Notes: generated by a model not told the origin, from the sequence alone. A DNA stretch of 64,000 nt from Gordonia sp. KTR9 (GCF_000143885.2 NC_018581.1:4526001-4590000), one strand, 5' to 3'; counted from the stretch's first letter, positions 35,850 through 47,425 are shown. Program-made: numbers and translations.

Positions 35850-36764
35850 CTACGGCTGGACGGGCGAAGTCCCGCCGAGCCCTTCGGTCACCGCATCTGC
35901 TGCGGCCCTGACCTTCTCGCCGAGCCCGATGACCTCGCGCCCGCTCAGCGACGTCCGCGCGTCGACGATCGCGAGGATGACGGCAGGCACTCCGCCGGGC
36001 GCGAAGGCGACGGCATTGACGGAGATGGGCCGATACTCTGTGTCCGCATCGATCTCACCGACCACGACGTCGGTGGGCAAGCGACGCTGCGCCTCCCGTA
36101 ACGCGGTGACCGCGCGCTGACCTGCGACACCCATCCCGCGTAGTCCGGCAACCGTCGCCGACAGCGACTGCTCTCGCTGATCGGCGCATTCCACCGCATA
36201 TCCGCGTGCCCTGATCACCTCGAGCATCGGCCGATACAGCTCGCGCAGTTCGGCATGGCCGACTCCGACGTGGTCCGCGCCGAGGAGCAGCCACTCGTCC
36301 AACCGGTCGGGTGAGTACCACGCGGCCAGCCCGGCGCCCAGCGGCGGCGCGATCTCCAGGGTGTCACCCAGGCGCAGGCCCAGCGTGCCGCGACGACCGG
36401 TCACGGGTTGCACGATCTCCCCTATCGCCAGGTCGGCCCCGGTGGGGACGAAAGCGATTGCGGCCATGTCACTGTCGTCGGCCAGATCGCGCATCAGCGG
36501 ACGGGCGACCTCGACAGGAGCCATCGCCCGCGACGCCGCATCCCCGATCGGGACCACCGCGGGGCCCAACCGATAGCCCTTGCTGACGGGATCGCGGAGC
36601 AGCCACCCGGCTTCGGTCAGCGCGATGACCATCGGATAGCAGGTGGGCTTGGAGACCCCGAGGTGGCGCGCGATGTCGGCCAGACTCCGTGCCGTCGTCG
36701 GCTGATCGGTCAGCAACTGCATCAGCATGACGATGCGTTCGGTCTGTGGGGAGGAGCGAGCCAT
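35850..36764 (-). CDS. IclR-family transcriptional regulator
   Basis: The 304 residues contain an N-terminal winged HTH (about 1-65, SLADIARHLGVSKPTCYPMVIAL). The IclR effector domain follows, with GLAAWYSPDRLDEWL and a C-terminal AVAFAPGGVPAVILAIV. ATG 36764 is taken; a GTG two codons upstream is possible. It is divergent from the lyase-SDR-ligase operon with a 113-bp gap holding an inverted repeat. It converges on the MFS gene. IclR proteins often sense an intermediate of the pathway they flank. Confidence 0.92.
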   Translation of the reverse strand: MARSSPQTERIVMLMQLLTDQPTTARSLADIARHLGVSKPTCYPMVIALTEAGWLLRDPVSKGYRLGPAVVPIGDAASRAMAPVEVARPLMRDLADDSDMAAIAFVPTGADLAIGEIVQPVTGRRGTLGLRLGDTLEIAPPLGAGLAAWYSPDRLDEWLLLGADHVGVGHAELRELYRPMLEVIRARGYAVECADQREQSLSATVAGLRGMGVAGQRAVTALREAQRRLPTDVVVGEIDADTEYRPISVNAVAFAPGGVPAVILAIVDARTSLSGREVIGLGEKVRAAADAVTEGLGGTSPVQP

Positions 36765-36784
36765 GCTCACAATCGTGCCATCGA

Positions 36785-36812
36785 CCAGAGTGTTTGCATA
36801 ATGCGACTCTGG
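36785..36812. promoter_or_regulatory. inverted repeat, candidate IclR operator for the lyase operon
   Basis: CCAGAGT-N14-ACTCTGG, perfect 7-bp arms whose centre (GTTTGCATAATGCG) includes a CATAAT hexamer that could be a -10. It lies 21 bp upstream of the IclR start codon and 66 bp before the lyase start. Confidence 0.45.
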
Positions 36813-36877
36813 CGTCGCACTGTGATGCCAGTTACTCTCGGCCGCACACGTTGGACAGCTCTCGAAAGGTCCCCACA

Positions 36878-38593
36878 ATGGCAACTGTCAACGGCGGTCA
36901 ACTACTTGCCCGCGCGCTCGCCCAGGCCGGCACCACCGAGGTGTTCACCCTCCACGGCGGACACCTCGACGCGTTCCTGATCGCCTGTGCGGGTGAGGGG
37001 ATCAGGCTCACCGACACCCGGCACGAGGCCAGCGCAGGCCATGCCGCCGATGCGTACGCACGCGTCACCGGCGGCTTCGGCGTCTGCGTGGTCACCTCCG
37101 GACCCGGGTTCACCAACGTCTACACCGCCCTGGCCAACGCCTATCTGGACCGCTCACCGACGCTGTTCGTCGTGGGCGCCCCGCCGCTGCGTGAGACCGA
37201 GACCAATCCGCTGCAGGGCGGTTTCGATCAGATCGCCGCGGCCGATCCGGTCACGAAGTGGGCATACCGGATCACCGACGCCGCCCGGGTCCCCGAGATC
37301 GTGGCGCTCGCGATCCGCAAGGCCACCAGCGGCGTGCCCGGTCCGGTCCTGCTCGAGCTGCCCATCGACGTCATGTTCGGCGAGGCCGACGACGACCAGG
37401 TGCGCTTCCCCACCAACTATCGGGTACCGACCCGGTCCGGGGCGGATCCCGACGCCGTCACCCTCGCGCTCGACCTGCTTCACACCGCATCGAATCCCGC
37501 GATCGTGATCGGCGGCGGCGTCACCTTCTCGCGTGCCGAAGAAGCGCTCGTGACCTTCGCCGAGACCGTCGGCGTACCCGTCTTCTATCCTGGCAAGGCC
37601 GACGGCGCCATCCCGGCCGACCATCCGCTCGCCGGTGGCGGACTCCTGTCGATGGGCACCATCCCGGCTCTCGGAGCACCGACACCCGACGTCGTCCTCA
37701 TGGCGGGCACGCGGGCAGGGATGTTCACCGGCGGCCGCGCCAGCATGTTCCCCGGCGCCAAGATCATCCAGATCGACATCGACGCCGCCGAGATCGGCCG
37801 GATCTACGACGTCGAGGTTCCCATCGTCGCCGACTGCCGCGCCGCGCTCGAACAACTCGCGGCCGAAGCCGCCGGACGAACCTGGCCGGACTGGTCGGAG
37901 TGGGCGGCTACGGTCAAGGCCGCCAAGGGCGCTCACGCCGCCGGTTTCCCCGACGCGGCCACCGACACCGGAAAGATGCACCCCTACTTCGCCGCCAAGG
38001 CCATCGTCGAAGCATGCCCGCCGGACACCATCTTCGTGCTCGACGGCGCCGAGGCCCCGTCCTGGGCGGAGTTCTTCGTCGCCGTCGGCCTTCCGGGAAG
38101 CGTCCTGCGGCTGGGCTACCTCGGGTGCCTGGGTGTCGGACCGGGATTCGCGATCGGAGCGGCCCGCGCCCGACCAGGCGCACCCGTCGTGCTGATCACC
38201 GGGGACGGCGCGGCCGGCTTCCACCCGCAGGAGTTCGACACCATGGCCCGTCATCACCTGCCGGTGACCACGGTCGTCTTCAACAACGCCGTCTGGGGCA
38301 TGTCGATCCACGGACAAGAGGCCGTCTTCGGGCCCCGAGGCGTGGTCGTGTCCGAGCTGGCCGACAGCGACTACGAGAAGATCGCCGAGGCCTTCGGCGG
38401 TATCGGCATGCGCGTCAAGCACATCGACGATCTCGCCCCGGCCGTCGACAAGGCACTCGGCGCCGGTGTCCCCGCCTGCATCAACGCCGAGATCGAACCC
38501 GGCATCGTCCATCCGATCACGACCATGATGCTCGGCGACGTGACGAGCACCGACGAGATCGTCGTCCCCTATTACGAGAACCTGCCCCGGTGA
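36878..38593 (+). CDS. ThDP-dependent carboligase/lyase closely resembling benzaldehyde lyase
   Basis: The 571 residues have the three-domain ThDP layout. His29 and Glu50 (in DTRHEASAGHAADAYAR) fall at the same positions as the catalytic His29 and Glu50 I recall for Pseudomonas benzaldehyde lyase. Its Ala28 is Gly28 here (LHGGHLD). The cofactor motif GDG (about 442-444) is followed by NN (about 469-470). LQGGFDQIAAADPVTKWA and WGMSIHGQEAVFGPRG also resemble that enzyme. It probably makes or splits alpha-hydroxyketones. Acetolactate synthase is the other option, but no regulatory subunit gene is near. GAAAGG precedes the ATG. Confidence 0.85.
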   Translation: MATVNGGQLLARALAQAGTTEVFTLHGGHLDAFLIACAGEGIRLTDTRHEASAGHAADAYARVTGGFGVCVVTSGPGFTNVYTALANAYLDRSPTLFVVGAPPLRETETNPLQGGFDQIAAADPVTKWAYRITDAARVPEIVALAIRKATSGVPGPVLLELPIDVMFGEADDDQVRFPTNYRVPTRSGADPDAVTLALDLLHTASNPAIVIGGGVTFSRAEEALVTFAETVGVPVFYPGKADGAIPADHPLAGGGLLSMGTIPALGAPTPDVVLMAGTRAGMFTGGRASMFPGAKIIQIDIDAAEIGRIYDVEVPIVADCRAALEQLAAEAAGRTWPDWSEWAATVKAAKGAHAAGFPDAATDTGKMHPYFAAKAIVEACPPDTIFVLDGAEAPSWAEFFVAVGLPGSVLRLGYLGCLGVGPGFAIGAARARPGAPVVLITGDGAAGFHPQEFDTMARHHLPVTTVVFNNAVWGMSIHGQEAVFGPRGVVVSELADSDYEKIAEAFGGIGMRVKHIDDLAPAVDKALGAGVPACINAEIEPGIVHPITTMMLGDVTSTDEIVVPYYENLPR

Positions 38594-38625
38594 CCACCGA
38601 CCACACCCATCGAGAGGGAAAGACC

Positions 38626-39413
38626 ATGGCAGACCAACGAGTCGCAGGCAAGATCGCCGTCGTCATCGGCGGCGGCTCGGGCATCGGCGAAGCCGCGGCC
38701 CGTACCCTGGCCGCTCACGGTGCCACGGTGGCCGTGGCCGACGTGAATCGCGAAGCCGCCGAATCGGTTGCGCGAGAAATCGGGGGCGGTGCGCGGGCTC
38801 ACTGGGTCGACGTGACCGACGAGGAATCGATCGCCGCACTCCTCGCCGGTGTCTCCGACGACCTCGGCGGCGTGGACACCGTGGTGAACTGTGCGGGGCT
38901 GAACGTCCCCGGCTTCATCGTCGACCTCGACGCACAGCAGTGGCACACGACCATCGAGCTGTGCCTCACCGGCTCGTTCCTGGTGACCAAGCACGCGGGA
39001 CGAACGCTGAACGACGGCGGATCACTCATCGGCATCGCCTCTCTCAACGCCCGCCAGCCGGCAGCCGGCTTCGCGGGCTACTGCGCGGCCAAGGCGGGCA
39101 TGGTGATGCTCGCCGAGGTCGCCGCACTCGAGCTGGCCCCGCGCGGTATCCGGGTGAACTCGATCTCGCCGGGACTCGTGGACACCCCGCTGGTGCAGAC
39201 CCTCACCTCCATTCCGGTCATCCAGGACGACTTCACCGCGAACACCCCGCTGGGGCGCAACGGCCGACCGGACGAGATCGCCGACGCGGTACTCTATCTC
39301 GCCTCCGACGACTCGCGGTGGGTCACCGGGGAGACGATCAACATCAACGGCGGCGCGCATCTGCGCCGGTACCCCGATGTGATGCGACATCTCGCCGAGA
39401 TCTCGGCCGCGCA

Positions 39414-39417
<4 letters not shown>
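38626..39417 (+). CDS. short-chain dehydrogenase/reductase (SDR)
   Basis: Classical SDR of 263 residues. The cofactor motif GGGSGIGEAAA (about 15-25) is followed by an acidic residue (ADVN), favouring NAD(H). NCAGL and the catalytic Ser and YCAAK (IASLNARQPAAGFAGYCAAK) are in place, and the C-terminal NINGGAHLRR is typical. ATG 38626 follows GAGAGGGAAAG, so it is preferred over a GTG overlapping the lyase stop. The stop overlaps the ligase start by 4 bp. Within the operon it would oxidise or reduce the hydroxyketone handled by the lyase (inferred). Confidence 0.92.
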
Positions 39418-41015
<1,598 letters not shown>

Positions 41016-41042
<27 letters not shown>

Positions 41043-41501
41043 GGTGACATAGCGCGCGGGTACGTCGAACCAGACCTCGCGGGCCGGTGCCAACTGCAGC
41101 GCCGAGGACGGCAGCTCGGTCGTGTAGGTCAGGCTGAGTGTGCCGGAGAAGTCGGGGTCGACACGATCGAGCGCGGGGATCTCGATGACGAGTCCGTCGG
41201 TGTCGAGACGCGCGCGGACCATCGAACCCGGCACGGCCGTCCACTCGCAGTCGACGGATCGACCCGCCCGGCCGGGCACGGTCGACATGGTCGCCAGCAC
41301 GCGGCGCTGGGTCAGCGCAAGGGCACCGGTGAAGGGACGGACGTTGCCCTGCGCCTTCCGGCCCGGGACCCGGCCGCTGAATCGCAATGTCACGGGCACG
41401 AATTCGACGATGTGATGGGCGTGCTCGGCGACGACTTCGCCGCGTAGGTCGTCGGGGAGTTTGCCGATGCCGAGCATCCGGCGCAGGGAGGCCACGGCCA
41501 C
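41016..41501 (-). CDS. conserved-looking hypothetical protein
   Basis: The 161 residues have no signal or membrane segment. There is a beta-rich pattern (VEFVPVTLRFSGRVPG, LALTQRRVLATMS, DFSGTLSLTY) and one cysteine. Coding bias is normal. I recognise no family. Its 3' end overlaps the ligase gene on the other strand by 27 bp. It lies 26 bp upstream of the LLM-type oxidoreductase gene on the same strand's downstream side. Start GTG 41501. Confidence 0.65.
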
Positions 41502-41527
41502 ACCCTAGAGCCGGTGGCGCCGTTTCG

Positions 41528-42430
41528 TCAGGCGAATGCCGCGACCACGTCTGCGGCGCGTCTCAGCTGCTCGGGGTCCGAACTGGTCGGGATGAGTTGC
41601 ACCTCGTCGGTGCCGATGTCGGCGAAGCGCCGGAGGACCTCGGTGAGCTCTGCCTCGGTGCCCGCCCACCCCGTGGTGGGTGCGATCGCGTCGACGAACT
41701 CCGTCGGGATCCAGTTCATGTAGTGGTGCAGGTGCCGGGTCACCTGGGCACGGGGTCCGTCACCGTCACCGATCGCGAACCAGAAGGAGGTCGCGAGGTG
41801 CGGCGCCGCGCGGCCGGCGTCTGCCCACGCCGACCGGGCGACGTCGAAGAGTTCGTTCTGCTTGCGGGTGTCGAGATCGAGGGTGACCCCGGCGATCCCG
41901 TCGGCCCAGTCGACCGCGCTGCGGATGGTCTTCGGTCCGGTGGTGCCGACATGCAACTGCGGCCCGCCCTTCCGGTGCGGCGGCGGACCGACCGGCAGGA
42001 CCGACTCGGTGAGCTTGTCCCCGGCCCACACCCGTTTCATCGTCGCGGCCCGGTCGGCCAGTTGACGCATCGTCTGCGTCGACGGGTCGGCGCCGACCGC
42101 CCGGTAGTCCTCGTGTCGCCCACCGACTCCGAGCGCCACGGTGAGGCGTCCGGCCGACAGCATGTCGCCGGTCGCCAGCGACTTGGCGAGCATCACCGGG
42201 TCGTGCAGCTGCGGGACGACGACCGTCATCACCAGCGGCACCCGGCGCGTCCACGCCGCCAGGGCCCCGAGGAAGGTCAGGCATTCCGGGTTGTCGAACG
42301 CGATGCGTTCACCCCAGCACAGCGAGCTGAACGGACCGTCGTCGATGGTGGTGGCCCACGAGTGGAGCGTCTCCGCGTCGAGATCGGGCTCCATCACGGG
42401 CATCGTCATCCCGATGCGCACGAGCGCCAT
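41528..42430 (-). CDS. LLM-class (luciferase-like) flavin/F420-dependent oxidoreductase
   Basis: TIM-barrel monooxygenase or F420-dependent enzyme of 300 residues. VRIGMTMPVMEPD at the start, AAWTRRVPLVMTVVVPQLHDPVMLAKSLATGDMLSAGRLTVALGVGGRHEDYRAVG, and a final IGTDEVQLIPTSSDPEQLRR match the family from end to end. ATG 42430 is preferred. Further in-frame sequence upstream includes the desaturase terminator hairpin, so it is not coding. Substrate unknown. Confidence 0.88.
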   Translation of the reverse strand: MALVRIGMTMPVMEPDLDAETLHSWATTIDDGPFSSLCWGERIAFDNPECLTFLGALAAWTRRVPLVMTVVVPQLHDPVMLAKSLATGDMLSAGRLTVALGVGGRHEDYRAVGADPSTQTMRQLADRAATMKRVWAGDKLTESVLPVGPPPHRKGGPQLHVGTTGPKTIRSAVDWADGIAGVTLDLDTRKQNELFDVARSAWADAGRAAPHLATSFWFAIGDGDGPRAQVTRHLHHYMNWIPTEFVDAIAPTTGWAGTEAELTEVLRRFADIGTDEVQLIPTSSDPEQLRRAADVVAAFA

Positions 42431-42466
42431 TCTGGCACGGACGCCCGGCGCCCGGACGTGGTTTCG

Positions 42467-42513
42467 CAGATGTCGCGCATCGTTGCGGGAAACGCAACGA
42501 TGCGCGACATCTG
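42467..42513 (-). terminator. perfect 21-bp hairpin after the desaturase gene
   Basis: Arms 42467-42487 and 42493-42513 are perfectly complementary around a 5-nt loop (GGAAA on the plus strand). It begins 6 bp past the desaturase stop and ends just upstream of the LLM gene, so it should isolate the two transcripts. There is no T-run. Confidence 0.75.
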
Positions 42514-42518
42514 TTGTG

Positions 42519-43802
42519 TCAGTTCTGGTTCCGTCCCGGACTACCGGACGCGGCCCGTCCCACATGCGCCGACCGCACCGGCGAGTTCTTCAGTTCGCGC
42601 AACGCGGTCCGCAACCCGCGGCGCTTGCCGGTCTCCGGGTCGACGCCGAAGTGGTCGGTCATACCCTCGCGGATCGCGAACCGCAGCTCCGACGCCGTCT
42701 CCGGCGCATCGTCAGATGTCGCCTTCAACAGTGAATTCGGCAGTGCCAGTTTGGCGATCGTCCGGAACGACTGCGCATACTGACCCAAGAGGGTCCCCGT
42801 CGTGTACGGCAGGTCGTACTTGTCGCAGAGCTCGCGGACGCGCACCCCGATCTCCTCGTACCGGCTGCTGGGCAGGTCGGGGAACAGGTGGTGCTCGATC
42901 TGATGGCTGAGGTTGCCGCTCATGAACCGCATCAGGGGACCCGCCTTGAAGTTGGCCGATCCCAGCATCTGCCGCAGGTACCAGCGCGGCTGGTCCTCGT
43001 TCTCGAACTCCTCGACCGTGAACTTCTCGGCACCGTCGGGGAAGTGACCACAGAAGATCACCATGTACGCCCAGTAGTTGCGGATGATGTTCGACGTGAA
43101 GTTCGCCGTCAGGGTCGTCTTCCAGTTCGGACCGGCCAGGACGGGGTAGATCAGGTAGTCCTTGGCGGCCTGCTTGCCGACTTTGGTACCGATCACCCGC
43201 AGATCCTTGGCCGCCTGGCGGTAGGTCTTCTCCTTGCTGCGCAGCTTCTCCGTCTCCAGATGATGCAGCGCGACACCGTATTCGAAGAACGTGCCCAGCG
43301 TCAGGTTGTAGATCGGGTTACCGACGTTCCACCACTCCCAGGGCTGGTCCCGGGTGACGCGGAGGATTCCGTAGCCCACGTCGTCGTCCATCCCGACGAC
43401 GTTCGTGTACTTGTGATGGACGAAGTTGTGCGAGTGCTTCCACTGCACGCTCGGACAGGTGGTGTCCCACTCCCACGACGCCGAGTGGACCTCCGGATCG
43501 TTCATCCAGTCCCACTGTCCGTGCATCACGTTGTGGCCCAGTTCCATGTTCTCGATGATCTTGGCCAGCGAGAGCATCGCGGTACCGGCCGCCCAGGCGA
43601 CTTTCTTGTTGCTGAACATCAGAGCGAGGCGGCCGCCGGCCGCAAGACTTCGCTGGATGGTGATCGCCCGCCGGATGTACTTGGCGTCGGCCTCGCCGCG
43701 AGACTCCTCGATGTCACGACGGATGGCGTCGAGTTCGGCGCCGAGGGTCTCGACGTCGCTGTCGGTGAGATGTGCGTACTGATCGATGTCGGTGATGGCC
43801 AT
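42519..43802 (-). CDS. membrane fatty-acid (acyl-CoA) desaturase, DesA3-like
   Basis: Di-iron desaturase of 427 residues. The three His boxes are HNVMH (with GQWDW), HNFVHH and QIEHH, the set typical of acyl-CoA/front-end type desaturases. Two hydrophobic pairs surround them. AGGAGG lies 7 nt upstream of the ATG at 43802. The gene is 8 bp downstream of the reductase gene, the same pairing as Rv3229c-Rv3230c (recalled), where the reductase feeds electrons to the desaturase for oleate formation. Confidence 0.92.
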   Translation of the reverse strand: MAITDIDQYAHLTDSDVETLGAELDAIRRDIEESRGEADAKYIRRAITIQRSLAAGGRLALMFSNKKVAWAAGTAMLSLAKIIENMELGHNVMHGQWDWMNDPEVHSASWEWDTTCPSVQWKHSHNFVHHKYTNVVGMDDDVGYGILRVTRDQPWEWWNVGNPIYNLTLGTFFEYGVALHHLETEKLRSKEKTYRQAAKDLRVIGTKVGKQAAKDYLIYPVLAGPNWKTTLTANFTSNIIRNYWAYMVIFCGHFPDGAEKFTVEEFENEDQPRWYLRQMLGSANFKAGPLMRFMSGNLSHQIEHHLFPDLPSSRYEEIGVRVRELCDKYDLPYTTGTLLGQYAQSFRTIAKLALPNSLLKATSDDAPETASELRFAIREGMTDHFGVDPETGKRRGLRTALRELKNSPVRSAHVGRAASGSPGRNQN

Positions 43803-43810
43803 GAAGCCTC

Positions 43811-44923
43811 CTACAGATCGAGGGTGCATTCACCAGACACGGCGCTGATGCATGTCTGGATTCGTTCTCCTTCGCGACGCTCCTCGCCGGTGCGCAGGTC
43901 ACGGACGTAACCTCCGGCGAGCGGCACGACGCAGGTCTGGCAGATGCCCATCCGGCATCCGAACGCCATCTGGATTCCCAGGTTCTCACCTGCTTCCAGA
44001 AGCGTTGTGGCGCCGTCGATTTCGGCTTCCTTGTCCGAGATCGCGAACTTCACGGTGCCGCCTTCGCCACCGTGATCGGTACGCGCGATGGCGAAACGCT
44101 CCACGTGCAACCGCTCGCGCAGACCGCCGTCCTCGTAATGGGCCTCCATCGCGTCGAGCAGCGCCACCGGCCCGCAGGCCCAGCATTCTCGTTCACGCCA
44201 GTCCGGCGCCCACTCGTCCATCCGCGAGACGTCGAACTTGCCCATCTCCTTGGTCAGCTGGAGGTTGAGGTCGTAGTCGTCGGCCTCGTCGGCGAGCTGC
44301 TCCATCTCGTCGAGGAAGATCACGTCGTCGCGGGTGGGCGCGGAGTGGATGTGCACGATGTCGGGGGTCTGGCCGTGCGCACTCAGCTGTCGCAGCATCG
44401 CCATCACGGGCGTTATCCCGCTGCCGGCGGTGACGAACAAGATCTTGCCCGGAACCGGTTCGGGCAGGTGGAAGTCGCCCTTCGGTGACTGCAGCCGGAT
44501 GATCGTCCCGGGGCTGACGCCGTCGACCAGATGCGACGACAGGAACCCGTCGGGGTTGGCCTTCACCGTGATCGCGATGGTCTTGTTCTCGCCGGCTCCG
44601 ATGGACGTTAGCGAGTACGACCGCCAGTGCCACTTGCCCTCGATCTGCAGACCGATGCCGACGTACTGCCCCGGTTTGTACGAGTCGGGAAAACCCCAGC
44701 CCGTCCGGATCGTGACGGTCGCGGTGTCGTCGGTCTCCTTGGTGACGTCGAGCACCTTGCCGCGCAGTTCGCGTGCGCTCCACAGTGGGTTGATCAGATG
44801 TAGATAATCGTCCGGCAGCAGCGGCGTGGTGGCCCGGGCCACCAGCCCCCGGAGGATGTTGACCTCCGGCTTGCGGGCCTCGACACCCGCGGCCGGCCGC
44901 TTGCTCCACTTCAATAGGTTCAC
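43811..44923 (-). CDS. ferredoxin reductase with C-terminal 2Fe-2S domain, electron donor for desaturase
   Basis: The 370 residues show FAD binding at WRSYSLTS (about 100) and NAD(P) binding at FVTAGSGITPVMAML. A plant-type 2Fe-2S domain at the end has CRMGICQTC plus a later Cys (RIQTCISAV); the first ligand Cys is in FGCRMG. GGAGGAG precedes the GTG at 44923. It is expected to pass electrons from NAD(P)H to the desaturase co-transcribed downstream. Confidence 0.92.
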   Translation of the reverse strand: MNLLKWSKRPAAGVEARKPEVNILRGLVARATTPLLPDDYLHLINPLWSARELRGKVLDVTKETDDTATVTIRTGWGFPDSYKPGQYVGIGLQIEGKWHWRSYSLTSIGAGENKTIAITVKANPDGFLSSHLVDGVSPGTIIRLQSPKGDFHLPEPVPGKILFVTAGSGITPVMAMLRQLSAHGQTPDIVHIHSAPTRDDVIFLDEMEQLADEADDYDLNLQLTKEMGKFDVSRMDEWAPDWRERECWACGPVALLDAMEAHYEDGGLRERLHVERFAIARTDHGGEGGTVKFAISDKEAEIDGATTLLEAGENLGIQMAFGCRMGICQTCVVPLAGGYVRDLRTGEERREGERIQTCISAVSGECTLDL

Positions 44924-45067
44924 GCAGACTCCTCCCCTGGAATCCCCTTGGCTGGAGTTACTGGCGGGTATTTACCCTTCGGTGCACGACTGTACACATT
45001 CATCGGTGACCGCGGTCACAAGAATCGATAATGCCAGGTCATCGCCGGTGGCGCGACGCTCCGGCAG

Positions 45068-45547
45068 TTACCACGCGAACGCGCCGCCGGTCCAGATGCC
45101 GGTGGCGATCAGAGCGAACAGCAATTCGATGCCGATGGTCTTCGCGGCGGCCTTCAGCGCCGCCCACGCGCCTCGCCACGCACGTTCGATGCTCCGCGTG
45201 CGGATCAGCTCCGACACGAGGGCGCCGACGATGAACCCGAGCAGCAGCCCGACGACCGGGACGACGAAGAACCCGACGATGCCGACGAGTCCGCCGACCA
45301 CGATGGTCCGGTTGGGGATCGCGTCCGACCGCAGGGAACGCCCGGCGACCAGGTATTTGATCACCTCGCCGGCGGCGATGACCAGGAGCGCCAGTGCGAA
45401 TACCGACCAGGCCCAGCCGCCGACGACCAGCGCCCAGACGAACAGGGCGCCCACGATGAGCAGGGTCCCGGGCAGGATCGGCACGACGATGCCCACGAGA
45501 CCGACCACGATCACGGCTGCGACGAGCAGCTCACCCCAGAGCGGCAC
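45068..45547 (-). CDS. DUF456 family membrane protein
   Basis: Very hydrophobic protein of 159 residues with about four to five spans. Gly-rich paired segments (GLVGIVVPILPGTLLIVGALFVWAL and GGLVGIVGFFVVPVVGLLLGFIVGAL) are the signature of DUF456. It is 14 bp downstream of purT on the same strand. Function unknown. Confidence 0.85.
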   Translation of the reverse strand: MPLWGELLVAAVIVVGLVGIVVPILPGTLLIVGALFVWALVVGGWAWSVFALALLVIAAGEVIKYLVAGRSLRSDAIPNRTIVVGGLVGIVGFFVVPVVGLLLGFIVGALVSELIRTRSIERAWRGAWAALKAAAKTIGIELLFALIATGIWTGGAFAW

Positions 45548-45561
45548 CTAGTGTCGCCCGG

Positions 45562-47319
45562 TCACTCGCCGGAACCCGACGCGCCGGGGCGCGCATCGGA
45601 GGAGGACCGGCCACCGGTCTTGACCATCGAGGTCATCGCGTCGGACTGATCGTCCGGGCCCTGCGGGTTCGGAGCCTGCGCGTTCGGGGCCTGGGTGTTC
45701 GGGGCGTGTGTGGTGGGCGCCGGCCGTGGCGGCGGGCCAGCCGGTCGCGGAGGGGTCCCTGATGGGGGTATCGGGGACGGGGACTTCGGGAGCGGGGGCT
45801 TCGGGGCCGGGGGCATCGGGCGCGGACCGCCCGACGGCCGCGGGACCGGGGGCCGGGGTGCGGGCGGCGGACCCGGACGACCGGGAGGCGGGCCCGGCCG
45901 TGCGCCCACCGGTTTCGGCACGCCGGGTGGCGGCCCCGCGGGTCCACGCGGGGGTCCGGCCGGGCCGGGCGGAGGTCCGGGACGTCGCGGAGGCGCCGGG
46001 GCCGGGGCGGGTGGGAGCGGGGAGACCGTGCGGACGGCGGCGCGGCCGGGCACCGGGGTGACCAGCGACGCGGCGCGGACGGCGCGCTCACGGGCGGCCG
46101 GGACGTCGTCGGCGGTCGCCGTGATCACGCCCATCCGCCGGCGGTGGAAGCTCTCGGGCTTGCCGAACAGGCGGATGTCGGTCTCCGGTACGGCGAGCGC
46201 CGCGGCAACATTCTCGAACCCGATGGCGGGCTGGTCGAGCTGCCCGTAGATGACCGCCGACGCCCCCGGGGACGCGAGCGTGACATCGACCGGGAGACCG
46301 AGGATGGCCCGAGCGTGCATCTCGAACTCGGACAAACGCTGGGTCGCCATCGTGACGAGACCGGTGTCGTGTGGCCGGGGACTGACCTCGGAGAAGTAGA
46401 CGTCATCTCCCTTGACGAACAGCTCGACGCCGAAAACGCCTCGCCCGGCCAGCTTTCCGTCACCGAGGGCAGTGGCGATGCGCGCTGCGATCGATGTCGC
46501 CGACGCGTGCGCGTCGGGGCTCATCTCGTGTGGCTGCCAGCTCTCCACGTAGTCACCGTTGATCTGGCGGTGACCGATCGGCGCGCAGAAATGGGACGTG
46601 AGCCTGCCGGTGGCCGGATCGATCGCCCGAACGGTGAGAAGGGTGATCTCGTAATCGAATTCGACGAAGCCCTCGACGATCACCCGACTGCCACGCACCC
46701 GACCGCCGGTGTTCGCGGTCTCCCACGCCGACGCCAGGTCCTCGGGACCGCGCACGACCGACTGGCCCTTGCCCGACGAGGACATGACCGGCTTGATCAC
46801 GCACGGGAACCCGATCTGGCGGGCTGCGACGGTGACTTCCTCGAGTGTGTCGGCGAAGAGATACGGCGACGTCGGCAGGCCGAGCTCCTCGTCGGCGAGG
46901 CGCCGGATCCCCTCGCGGTTCATCGTGGCGACGACCGCGCTCGCCGTCGGGATGACCTCGGCGATACCGCGTTCGGCGATGTCGACCAGGGCCTCGGTGG
47001 CGATCGCCTCGATCTCCGGCACCACGTACGCGGGACGATGCTTGTCGACGACGGCGTGCAGCGCATCGGCATCGGTCATGTCGATGACCTCGGCGTGATG
47101 GGCGACCTGGTGGCCGGGTGCGTCGGCGTACCGATCCACGGCGACGACCTCGACCCCGAGGCGTTGGAACGCGATCACTACCTCTTTGCCGAGTTCACCG
47201 GCTCCCAGGACCATCACCTTGGTCGCGGTCGGACTCAGCGGCGTGCCGATGACGTCCGGGGGCCCGGTCGTCGGCGCCGGCTGGGCTGCGCTGGTCGCGC
47301 TCTCGCTGTTCGACGTCAT
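45562..47319 (-). CDS. purT: formate-dependent phosphoribosylglycinamide formyltransferase PurT with proline-rich C-terminal tail
   Basis: ATP-grasp enzyme making formyl-GAR from GAR, formate and ATP in purine synthesis. Core (about 30-430): [69 protein letters not shown] and [16 protein letters not shown]. Known PurT ends near 390-400 residues. Here about 150 more follow (432-585), mostly Pro, Gly, Ala and Arg, with runs such as [14 protein letters not shown] and a final repeat of [15 protein letters not shown]. The ATG at 47319 is chosen over a TTG two codons upstream. Confidence 0.93.
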   Translation of the reverse strand: MTSNSESATSAAQPAPTTGPPDVIGTPLSPTATKVMVLGAGELGKEVVIAFQRLGVEVVAVDRYADAPGHQVAHHAEVIDMTDADALHAVVDKHRPAYVVPEIEAIATEALVDIAERGIAEVIPTASAVVATMNREGIRRLADEELGLPTSPYLFADTLEEVTVAARQIGFPCVIKPVMSSSGKGQSVVRGPEDLASAWETANTGGRVRGSRVIVEGFVEFDYEITLLTVRAIDPATGRLTSHFCAPIGHRQINGDYVESWQPHEMSPDAHASATSIAARIATALGDGKLAGRGVFGVELFVKGDDVYFSEVSPRPHDTGLVTMATQRLSEFEMHARAILGLPVDVTLASPGASAVIYGQLDQPAIGFENVAAALAVPETDIRLFGKPESFHRRRMGVITATADDVPAARERAVRAASLVTPVPGRAAVRTVSPLPPAPAPAPPRRPGPPPGPAGPPRGPAGPPPGVPKPVGARPGPPPGRPGPPPAPRPPVPRPSGGPRPMPPAPKPPLPKSPSPIPPSGTPPRPAGPPPRPAPTTHAPNTQAPNAQAPNPQGPDDQSDAMTSMVKTGGRSSSDARPGASGSGE

Positions 47320-47425
47320 CCTCAAATCCTACTTGCCGTCAGCACAGATCCCGACGCGGTCGCGCCGGGAGCGGGCTTGATGTCACTCACCCCCGGCATA
47401 CGACACACCCGCCGACCTCGCGCGG

